Below, one piece after another: positions 1 to 5,389 of a stretch of DNA of 5,899 bases; position 1 is the stretch's first letter; the number at the start of each line of letters is the position of its first letter. The translations under genes were made by a program, and so were the position numbers. Where the stretch lies: contig CAKZPJ010000040.1 in assembly GCA_937138955.1 (NCBI GenBank), positions 1-5,899 of the forward strand. The letters are read 5' to 3'. The notes beneath the pieces are model-generated. The model saw nothing but the letters and a program-made list of their open reading frames with translations, was not told the origin of the DNA and searched no databases. Source of the DNA: an uncultured Flammeovirgaceae bacterium. Lineage in GTDB: Bacteria > Bacteroidota > Bacteroidia > Cytophagales > Cyclobacteriaceae.

Positions 1-1
1 G

Positions 2-118
2 GTGACGGAATCAGCTATCCAACGAGCCATAAGCTCATCGGATGAATCAGAACCATCTATCGTACTACTGAAAGATGGACCTTACGGGATTCCAGAAGTA
101 TCTGAACAAGGTAAGTAG
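2..118 (+). CDS. 3' end of a rightward gene, possibly LarA-like (lactate racemase family)
   Basis: An open frame runs from the window edge to a TAG stop and gives the last 38 residues of a protein whose start lies outside the window. The other two rightward frames close sooner. The tail contains a run of small and acidic residues followed by IVLLKDGPYGIPEV. A short beta strand followed by a D/E-G-P-Y and a hydrophobic end is reminiscent of the C-terminus of nickel-pincer lactate racemase (LarA/DUF2088) proteins. That match is from memory of the family and rests on only a few residues, so the product name is tentative. No convincing hairpin terminator follows the stop. The next gene is convergent and ends 150 bases downstream. 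Confidence 0.5.
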   Translation: MTESAIQRAISSSDESEPSIVLLKDGPYGIPEVSEQGK

Positions 119-241
119 ATATATAAAATTCTTACGACGACCACTACGCGGGATTTTTCTCTAAAAATAAAGGGAGAATACGCAGCGCAACGGTTTCTGA
201 AGTAACTTTAGTCAAGCACTCTAGAAAGCTGCCTTGGAAGG

Positions 242-265
242 TAAATGAACATACACATTCATTTA
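242..265. repeat. Short AT-rich inverted repeat just after the cotransporter stop
   Basis: TAAATGA at 242-248 is the exact reverse complement of TCATTTA at 259-265, with a 10-base loop. On the leftward strand it begins four bases after the TGA stop of the cotransporter gene. It is A/T-rich and no T-run follows it on that strand, so it would be a poor intrinsic terminator. It could be a weak 3' stabilising hairpin or chance. Confidence 0.25.
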
Positions 266-268
266 TTA

Positions 269-2482
269 TCACAGTAAAATCTCTTCGAAGGCGATCTCCT
301 GAGCGGCTAGCACAAACATCGTAGCCGATAGCCCTTGGGTTCGCTCCGAGAGCTGCTCGTAGTAGGTTAGAAAATCTTCATTAGGCTCGGCCAACCCTAG
401 CATGGTTAAGTCTGCCGATTGCGATTCTTGCTTAAGCAGTGTCCAGAAGGGAGTTTGCTCGTTCACAATAACTTTATGCTGGAAGGGAATTCGCATATTC
501 TGGATGATTTGCTCCAGGTTAGCTTCGGCGTCCTTTGCTGCGGCTTCGGAGGGTACGGCCATCTTCACCGTAATCTTGGCTGATCGCCAAGCAGGGTCAT
601 TACTGATTAAGTACGCCAGAATCATCATCAGGGCTCCGTTTTTCCGAAGACCTCCCCACCACACATCAATTGTTTGCTTGCGCTGAAAACCTTCTTTTTC
701 ATCATCCCGCACAATCACTACATTACGACGAGCCTGATAGAACTGCTGAATCATAGCGCAATAGGGGCCGTGGTGAGTGAGTTCGCGGGTATCGCCCAGT
801 ATGATAGTATTGGGAATTAGTGCCCCAATGCCATACGTCTGAACCAAGCGAACTCCACCACTAAATGGATCTTCATCTGAGGTAACTTTTACGAGTGCTT
901 CTACCCCTCGTTCTTCCAGATAATCTCGGATATTGCTCTCTAGTGATTTTAATCGGTCGTAGGCAATGTCATCAGTCTTCAATACGGTGGCTACGGTTAA
1001 TAGCGAACTTCGCTGGGCAATAGCTCTGGCCAGCTCAATCAGATGCCAGCGCCGGGTCGGTGCCCCAGATAATACCAGCAAATGAGGCCGCCAATTTTTG
1101 GGGTCAGGGGTATGGTCAATTCGTAGTAGAGCCGTGCGGGTGAGTGCCAACCACATGCCCCGGCGCACATCGCCCCAGGTAGTCCGCAACCCTCTTCTTT
1201 TTAACCAGATAAACGTAGTGCCAACCAAAAGAATGGCAATGAGAGTAGCTAGAGGGTTGATGAGAAACATGACGGCGACACAACCTATTGCCCCCAGCAA
1301 GGAGAAGAACCAATGCGTACGAAAACTCGGGCGGAAAGATGGACTGCCTAGCAATCGCTCTACCCCCGCAGCAACGTTTAGCACTCCGTAGGTAGTTAAA
1401 AAGAACATAGAGAGGATAGGAGCAATCATATCCAGATCGCCGAGTATTACGGCAATTATTGCTAGTACCATTGTGAAGACGGTACCAGCCCGGGGAATAC
1501 CGCTTGCCGAATGCTCTTTGCCCAACCAGTGAAAGCTACGGGGGAGCACCTGATCTTGCGCTAGGGCCTGTAGAATTCGAGGAGCCCCCAAAATACTGCC
1601 TACCGCACTGGATAGCGTAGCTCCCCATACTCCGAGCAGAATAGCATCACCCCAGAGTGAAATACGTCGCATCACCAAAGGGTCATCAATTAACGTGTTG
1701 GCATCAACCCGGCTGGCTAAGATAATTGGTAAGACCATATACACTAAATAGCCACAACCTATCGCTAGAAAGGTGCCCTTAGGAATTGACTTAGCTGAGT
1801 CTTTTAGATCACCCGATAAATTTACTCCAGCCATAATGCCCGTTACTGCGGGGAAAAATACCGCAAACACTATCCAGAAGCCTTCCTTCTGTCGTTCGGT
1901 GGTATCCAGCATTTCTGTTGAGACACTTTCCAGAGGATTACCAAATGCCAGCGAAAGCAGCGAGATCACGATAGCCGCTAGAATGAAGTACTGAATACGG
2001 ATAGTAGCTTCAGTTGAGAATAGGGCTAATAGCCCAATCGCAACGGTGACTACGCAGCCTACCAGCGTCATGTTGAGCATTGGAAAAACGGCTACTAGAC
2101 TTTCGGCAAATCCAATTACGTACAATGCTACTGAAAGAGCTTGAGCAATAAACAGCGGAATACCTACCGCACCCCCCACTTCTATTCCGAGCGAGCGGCT
2201 AATCATGTAGTATGCCCCGCCTCCTTTCACCTGGGTGTCAGTAGCAATGGAGGCAATAGATAGAGCGGTTAGAAAGGTAATGCTGGTAGAAAGCGTGACA
2301 ATAACTAAGGTGCCGATCAAACCTACATTACCCACTACCCAACCGAAGCGTAAATACATAATTACCCCCAGAATAGTGAGTAGAGAGGGAGTAAATACCC
2401 CTCCGAAAGTCCCCAACTTATTAGGAGAAGTAGCTTGCTCTGGCTGGTATGACTTTTTGAGTTCAGTTCCGTTAGCTGGCAT
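269..2482 (-). CDS. SLC12-type cation-chloride cotransporter homologue (APC superfamily)
   Basis: This is an inner-membrane secondary transporter of 737 residues. Family knowledge predicts electroneutral Na/K/Cl or K/Cl cotransport, but bacterial members are often named only amino acid permease. Counting from the ATG, about 12 hydrophobic segments fill residues 29-428. SLC12 signatures include GVIMYLRFGWVVG in TM1 (about 39-51), KGGGAYYMISRSLG (86-99), LYVIGFAES in TM3 (120-128), FFPAVTGIMAGVNLSGDL in TM6 (209-226) and ATLSSAVGS...GAPR in TM8 (288-302). The cytosolic C-terminal domain starts near DPKNWRPHLLVL (460-471) and runs to the end, as in NKCC and the archaeal MaCCC protein. The ATG at 2482 is preferred because it follows an A/T-rich TAATATTT. 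An in-frame GTG at 2500 would add six residues. Neither start has a Shine-Dalgarno sequence. The gene stands alone, convergent with the gene fragment at the left edge. The family is very well supported; the transported ions are not shown. Confidence 0.93.
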   Translation of the reverse strand: MPANGTELKKSYQPEQATSPNKLGTFGGVFTPSLLTILGVIMYLRFGWVVGNVGLIGTLVIVTLSTSITFLTALSIASIATDTQVKGGGAYYMISRSLGIEVGGAVGIPLFIAQALSVALYVIGFAESLVAVFPMLNMTLVGCVVTVAIGLLALFSTEATIRIQYFILAAIVISLLSLAFGNPLESVSTEMLDTTERQKEGFWIVFAVFFPAVTGIMAGVNLSGDLKDSAKSIPKGTFLAIGCGYLVYMVLPIILASRVDANTLIDDPLVMRRISLWGDAILLGVWGATLSSAVGSILGAPRILQALAQDQVLPRSFHWLGKEHSASGIPRAGTVFTMVLAIIAVILGDLDMIAPILSMFFLTTYGVLNVAAGVERLLGSPSFRPSFRTHWFFSLLGAIGCVAVMFLINPLATLIAILLVGTTFIWLKRRGLRTTWGDVRRGMWLALTRTALLRIDHTPDPKNWRPHLLVLSGAPTRRWHLIELARAIAQRSSLLTVATVLKTDDIAYDRLKSLESNIRDYLEERGVEALVKVTSDEDPFSGGVRLVQTYGIGALIPNTIILGDTRELTHHGPYCAMIQQFYQARRNVVIVRDDEKEGFQRKQTIDVWWGGLRKNGALMMILAYLISNDPAWRSAKITVKMAVPSEAAAKDAEANLEQIIQNMRIPFQHKVIVNEQTPFWTLLKQESQSADLTMLGLAEPNEDFLTYYEQLSERTQGLSATMFVLAAQEIAFEEILL

Positions 2483-2727
2483 AAATATTAGTCGGCTCAC
2501 TGATTGCCGATACGAGTGTGGTTTAAGTCAAGAGAATACATTTTGCTTTAATCTACAAAATATGGGATAAATATTTACATGTAGGCAAATTAGTAAGGAA
2601 TATCCTATACAGAGAAGGTTAGCCAAAATTATGGAAGTATATTTATGTAAATAATTTTCAAAAAATGGCAATGGGTGTGTTTTTTTGATTATTGTTTTGT
2701 ACATTAGAGAAAATGTAATGGGAATTC

Positions 2728-2830
2728 TTGACAATTCTTCATTTTGCAGTTTTACTCCTTTTTTCTCTACTTTACAACAACTAAGCTCCTCAGAGAGCAT
2801 GAGGCCGGGTTTATTAGCCGGCCTTTTTTA
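2728..2830 (+). ncRNA. Candidate small RNA ending at an orphan terminator
   Basis: A consensus-like TTGACA (2728-2733) lies 17 bases before TTTACT (2751-2756), a 4/6 match to a sigma-70 -10 box. The strong terminator at 2802-2829 follows. Together they could define a transcript of roughly 65 bases starting near 2763. A small internal hairpin is possible (CCTCA at 2788-2792 with TGAGG at 2800-2804), and it would compete with the terminator stem. The promoter match is weak evidence because Bacteroidota promoters usually follow a different consensus. The transcript could instead start further upstream. No known RNA family was recognised. Confidence 0.25.
2802..2829 (+). terminator. Rho-independent terminator, rightward
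   Basis: AGGCCGG (2802-2808) pairs perfectly with CCGGCCT (2818-2824) across a 9-base loop and is followed by six T residues (2824-2829). This GC-rich stem stands out in AT-rich DNA. The T-run lies only on the rightward side, so it acts on rightward transcripts. No rightward protein gene lies immediately upstream; the nearest upstream gene, the cotransporter, is on the other strand. Confidence 0.75.
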
Positions 2831-2836
2831 TTTATA

Positions 2837-2854
2837 AGACGTCTATTTCGCGAA
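2837..2854. repeat. Two adjacent 8-base perfect palindromes
   Basis: AGACGTCT (2837-2844) and TTCGCGAA (2847-2854) are both perfect palindromes, two bases apart, directly downstream of the terminator. They could be protein binding sites or chance. Nothing else in the sequence assigns them a role. Confidence 0.25.
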
Positions 2855-3048
2855 TCAAGAATAACTGTAGAAAGTGATTCTAGAGCGTAATATCACGATC
2901 TACTATATTGCCGTTCCTATTAGGTAGTTGTACCTTGGTATCTATGCTAGATAGACCCACACAATAGTGTAGTTTGGCACTCCTTATTTTAGAAAAATGA
3001 TCGTCCAATCCTGCGTTAACTCCAATATTAAGAGGTTCGTAAAAGACA

Positions 3049-3161
3049 ATTAGCTAATCTGACTTATTCTTCAGAAATAGCGGGAAACACACTTTCTTTT
3101 CAATCTTAATGCAGCAATGAATAATAATGACCTAGCGTTGGAGCGTACCAGATTAGCTAAT
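3049..3161. repeat. 10-base palindrome ATTAGCTAAT present twice around a start codon
   Basis: The perfect palindrome ATTAGCTAAT occurs at 3049-3058, upstream of the DUF202 start, and again at 3152-3161 inside that gene. The start-to-start distance is 103 bases. The downstream copy encodes part of the conserved RLANE motif, so its sequence is at least partly fixed by the protein. A paired operator is possible but not shown. Confidence 0.25.
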
Positions 3162-3350
3162 GAACGGACTTTTTTGGCTTATAGCCGAACGGCTATTATG
3201 TTGTTTGCTACGGGTGCAACGTTTATTAAGCTCTTTGCTCAAGACCTAGCTTTTCAAATTATGGGGTGGGTCATGCTTGTATTTTCTGTTTTGATCTTTG
3301 GGTACGGAATATTTTCTTTTACTAGAGTTAATCGTCGATTGCGTGAATAA
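3117..3350 (+). CDS. DUF202 (YidH-like) small membrane protein
   Basis: The product has 77 residues and consists almost wholly of one DUF202 domain. The amphipathic N-terminus LALERTRLANERTFLAYSRT (residues 6-25), with its repeated ERT and AYSRT motifs, is the family hallmark. Two hydrophobic segments follow, at about 26-40 and 46-66, and a basic tail (RVNRRLRE) ends the protein. E. coli YidH is longer (about 115 residues) and the same domain forms the membrane part of eukaryotic VTC polyphosphate-polymerase subunits. The bacterial function is unknown. The ATG at 3117 is the only suitable start, with no Shine-Dalgarno sequence. proA starts 133 bases downstream on the same strand. No terminator is visible between them, so cotranscription is possible but the gap is wide. 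Confidence 0.88.
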   Translation: MNNNDLALERTRLANERTFLAYSRTAIMLFATGATFIKLFAQDLAFQIMGWVMLVFSVLIFGYGIFSFTRVNRRLRE

Positions 3351-3483
3351 CTGTTGCGTCATCAGCTATTTTCTAAAATAATTCCTGGGAGTATGCATGA
3401 GCAGATGAGATAATAAATTGTGGGTAGAATAGCCATTTTGGTGCAGCTTTCGTAACTTTCCCCCTTTCGAAAATCTAACTAGT

Positions 3484-4743
3484 ATGCCTACTCTTGTTAA
3501 AACCACCGTTGATTTTGCCGCTATAAAACGAGCTAGCCGCGCGGCATTGCAGTTAACTAATCAAGCTATTGACGATGTGCTACGAGCCGTAGCCGATGCT
3601 GCTGTCACTCATGTTGATTTTATCTTAGCAGAAAATCAGAAAGATTTGAACCGCATGGATCCGGCTAATCCCAAATACGATCGTTTGCAGCTTACTTCTG
3701 AGCGCATTGAAGCAATAGCGCAAGATATGCGAAATGTGGCCGACTTGCCTTCTCCCTTAGGAAAAGTACAGGAAGAGCGAACGCTAGATAATGGACTACA
3801 TCTTGTCAGAAAATCGGTGCCGCTGGGCGTGGTGGGAGTGATCTACGAAGCTCGCCCCAACGTAACATTCGATGTATTTGCCCTTTGCCTGAAGGCTGGA
3901 AACGTGGCCGTTCTGAAAGGAGGCAGCGACGCTGAATATTCTAATCTGGCGATTGCTGAAGTCATCCATCGGGTGCTGGAAGAACATAATTTAGATCAGA
4001 ACTTGATGAGTCTGCTGCCTGCTTCTCGAGAGGCTACCCATGAACTACTCAATGCAGTAGATACGGTAGATGTTATTATCCCGAGAGGAAGTCAAAATCT
4101 GATTAATTATGTGCGCGAGAATGCTAAGGTGCCGGTGATTGAAACCGGAGCGGGTATTGTTCATACCTATTTTGATAAAAGCGGTGACTTAGAAAAAGGT
4201 AAAGCGATTGTGTTTAACGCCAAAACGCGTCGGGTGAGTGTTTGCAATGCTTTAGATTGTCTGATTATTCATCAAGAACGACTTCAAGATTTACCAGAAC
4301 TCACGAATAAGTTAGCCTCTGAGGACGTAAAGATTTATGCTGATAGGTTGAGCTATACTGTACTATCGGGTGTATACCCGGACGAGCTTTTGCATCCAGC
4401 TTTTCCGGAGCACTTTGGTACGGAATTTCTTTCTCATAAAATGTCTATCAAAACGGTAGCTAATCTGGCGGAAGCATTGGACCATACTGCCCAGTACAGC
4501 TCGAAGCATAGCGAGGCCATTATTGCTGAAGATGAATCAACACTACAAACTTATATGCAGTCGGTAGATGCGGCAGCCGTTTACGCAAATACTTCCACCG
4601 CTTACACCGATGGAGCTGAATTTGGTATGGGGGCCGAAATTGGTATCAGTACGCAAAAGCTGCACGCCCGGGGGCCCATGGCTTTACCTGAGCTAACGAG
4701 CTACAAATATTTGGTTTACGGTCAGGGGCAAGTGCGAGAATAA
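3484..4743 (+). CDS. proA: Gamma-glutamyl phosphate reductase (proline biosynthesis)
   Basis: This cytosolic enzyme of 419 residues, the usual family length, reduces L-glutamyl 5-phosphate to glutamate-5-semialdehyde with NADPH, the second step of proline synthesis. It belongs to the aldehyde dehydrogenase superfamily. Visible motifs in order are [11 protein letters not shown] (118-128), [15 protein letters not shown] (136-150), IPRGSQNLI (199-207), the catalytic cysteine C254 in [11 protein letters not shown], and the signature [20 protein letters not shown] followed by [14 protein letters not shown] near the C-terminus. Where many ProA proteins read GNCHVYVD, this one has AGIVHTYFD (223-231), which I take as a lineage variant. 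The partner kinase gene proB is not adjacent. There is no Shine-Dalgarno sequence before the ATG. The stop codon lies one base from the stop of the convergent marR gene. Confidence 0.97.
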   Translation: MPTLVKTTVDFAAIKRASRAALQLTNQAIDDVLRAVADAAVTHVDFILAENQKDLNRMDPANPKYDRLQLTSERIEAIAQDMRNVADLPSPLGKVQEERTLDNGLHLVRKSVPLGVVGVIYEARPNVTFDVFALCLKAGNVAVLKGGSDAEYSNLAIAEVIHRVLEEHNLDQNLMSLLPASREATHELLNAVDTVDVIIPRGSQNLINYVRENAKVPVIETGAGIVHTYFDKSGDLEKGKAIVFNAKTRRVSVCNALDCLIIHQERLQDLPELTNKLASEDVKIYADRLSYTVLSGVYPDELLHPAFPEHFGTEFLSHKMSIKTVANLAEALDHTAQYSSKHSEAIIAEDESTLQTYMQSVDAAAVYANTSTAYTDGAEFGMGAEIGISTQKLHARGPMALPELTSYKYLVYGQGQVRE

Positions 4744-4744
4744 G

Positions 4745-5194
4745 CTATCGACGGATCTTATCTAAAATCTGATTTAGTGCATCGATCTCAGAGCCAGTAA
4801 GTTGGTTCTCTCCCGTTAAAGCAGCATCAATTTCGGGTGATACCTGCTCCAGCAAATTGATTCCTTCCTCCGTAATCAAGATATTAACTCTACGCCTATT
4901 TTCCGGGCAAATCTCGCGAGTCACGTAGCCATTGACCCTAAGCTTTTCTACCAGACGAGTTACGTTAGACATGCGGTTTAGCATTCGTTCAGTAATAAGC
5001 TGAAGGGAAGATGGAGTAGGATACTGTCCTCTCAGAATGCGGAGTACATTAAATTGCTCTTCGGATATGCCGTATTTCTTGAAGATCGGCAATGAAATAC
5101 CAGATAGCCAATTAGCCGTGAACTTAACATTGAGTACTGCTTTATGGAAAGGGTTCTTAAAGTTAGTTTGCTGAATTTCCTGTTCAATCTGCAT
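4745..5194 (-). CDS. MarR-family transcriptional regulator
   Basis: This is a 149-residue protein of typical MarR length that should bind DNA as a dimer. An N-terminal dimerisation helix region (about 10-40) precedes the winged helix-turn-helix: EEQFNVLRILRG (45-56), the recognition helix region MSNVTRLVEKLRVNGYV (75-91) and the wing with basic ENRRRVNILIT (98-108). A C-terminal dimerisation helix (about 110-148) completes the fold. The pattern resembles the Bacteroidota MarR group that often sits near stress or oxidoreductase genes; its ligand is not predictable here. The ATG at 5194 has no Shine-Dalgarno sequence. A perfect palindrome 16 bases upstream and a second inverted repeat further out suggest autoregulation. 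The gene is divergent from the dehydrogenase gene at 5390 and may also act on it. Confidence 0.93.
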   Translation of the reverse strand: MQIEQEIQQTNFKNPFHKAVLNVKFTANWLSGISLPIFKKYGISEEQFNVLRILRGQYPTPSSLQLITERMLNRMSNVTRLVEKLRVNGYVTREICPENRRRVNILITEEGINLLEQVSPEIDAALTGENQLTGSEIDALNQILDKIRR

Positions 5195-5210
5195 AGTAGT
5201 GTTTCAGTCC

Positions 5211-5224
5211 GTTGTAGGTACAAC
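5211..5224. promoter_or_regulatory. Candidate operator next to marR (proximal palindrome)
   Basis: GTTGTA-GG-TACAAC is a perfect inverted repeat with 6-base arms and a 2-base centre, 16 bases upstream of the marR start codon. MarR-family dimers bind palindromes of about this size and often repress their own gene. The assignment rests on position and symmetry only. Confidence 0.4.
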
Positions 5225-5244
5225 AGCGAGTTGGTAAAAAAGTT

Positions 5245-5270
5245 CTTCAATAAATGCAAGGTTATTGAAG
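5245..5270. promoter_or_regulatory. Candidate operator in the divergent region (distal inverted repeat)
   Basis: CTTCAATAA (5245-5253) and TTATTGAAG (5262-5270) are perfect 9-base inverted arms around the 8-base spacer ATGCAAGG. The half-site centres are 17 bases apart, roughly one and a half helical turns, which is compatible with a dimeric regulator. On the marR strand the spacer region also reads TAACCTTG, a 5/6 match to the Bacteroidota -7 box TAnnTTTG, though no -33 partner was found. A site here could affect marR, the divergent dehydrogenase gene, or both. Confidence 0.4.
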
Positions 5271-5360
5271 TTTGCAAGTTTTAGATTTTTAAGTTACAGG
5301 TTATAGTAACGCTGGCTTGGAACCTGAAGGCCTAAACCTTAAACTTGTAACCACTAACTT
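5268..5360. repeat. Long imperfect inverted repeat built from degenerate AAC-rich units
   Basis: The arms 5268-5302 and 5321-5360 are imperfect reverse complements around an 18-base loop. Matching blocks are CAGGTT/AACCTG at the loop, CAAGTTTTAG against CTTAAACTTG (9 of 10 pairs), and AAGTT/AACTT at the outer end. The right arm contains four degenerate heptamers ending in AAC: CCTAAAC, CTTAAAC, TTGTAAC, CACTAAC (5331-5358). Similar AAC/CTTG-rich intergenic stretches seem common in Bacteroidota genomes, by recollection. The function is unknown. Confidence 0.4.
5317..5347 (+). promoter_or_regulatory. Candidate Bacteroidota-type promoter for the dehydrogenase gene
   Basis: TTG (5317-5319) is followed after 20 bases by TAAACTTG (5340-5347), which matches the Bacteroidota -7 consensus TAnnTTTG at 5 of 6 fixed positions. 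The spacing agrees with the -33/-7 layout described for this phylum. A transcript would start near 5353, giving a leader of about 37 bases. The promoter lies within the right arm of the imperfect inverted repeat. Confidence 0.35.
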
Positions 5361-5389
5361 TTCAGCTAAGAATGCATAATTAACTAATC

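Larger units (their letters stand above)
2483..3116. other. Long AT-rich intergenic region between divergent genes
   Basis: About 630 bases separate the leftward cotransporter from the rightward DUF202 gene with no convincing protein gene. Bases 2520-2760 are visibly richer in A and T than the flanking genes, with several runs of T or A. A leftward 90-codon frame (2528-2800) and a rightward 39-codon frame (2718-2837) exist, but neither resembles a known protein and the second runs through a terminator hairpin. The region holds that terminator, two adjacent 8-base palindromes after it and several short hairpins (for example 2852-2880, 2941-2955 and 2959-2970). The promoters of both flanking genes must lie here, but I could not find a good -33/-7 pair for either. 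Confidence 0.7.

Noticed and set aside
2483..2500. GTG start at 2500 for the cotransporter, adding six residues
   Set aside because: The ATG at 2482 is a stronger start codon with A/T-rich DNA just before it, and the extra residues match no conserved N-terminal feature. It cannot be strictly excluded.
402..2570. Rightward open frames at 402-686, 1098-1391, 1773-1994 and 2235-2570, and a leftward one at 1116-1313
   Set aside because: They lie inside or over the well-supported cotransporter gene in other frames, and their translations show no recognisable domain or membrane pattern.
2556..2589. Possible leftward cotransporter promoter with TTTG (2586-2589) and TATTTTG (2556-2562)
   Set aside because: The -7 box lacks one base of the consensus and the 23-base spacing is too long.
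2528..2800. Leftward 90-codon frame in the AT-rich spacer
   Set aside because: The product resembles no known family, its composition follows the local AT bias, and it reads through the region of the candidate small RNA.
2718..2837. Rightward 39-codon frame starting ATGGGAATT
   Set aside because: It runs straight through the terminator hairpin and T-run, so it is unlikely to be translated as a real gene.
3367..3380. AT-only inverted repeat TATTTTCTAAAATA after the DUF202 gene
   Set aside because: A 6-base A/T stem with a 2-base loop and no T-run is not a credible terminator and is expected by chance in AT-rich DNA.
3436..3460. Possible proA promoter with TTTTG at 3436-3440 and TAACTTTC at 3453-3460
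   Set aside because: The -7-like box matches 5 of 6 positions, but the spacing of 12 bases is far from the expected 19-21 and no better -33 box was found.
3796..3987. Leftward 63-codon frame inside proA
   Set aside because: It is an antisense shadow of a highly conserved enzyme gene.
5032..5277. Leftward 81-codon frame overlapping the marR start
   Set aside because: It is out of frame with the clear MarR protein and has no recognisable domain; it also runs through the palindromes.
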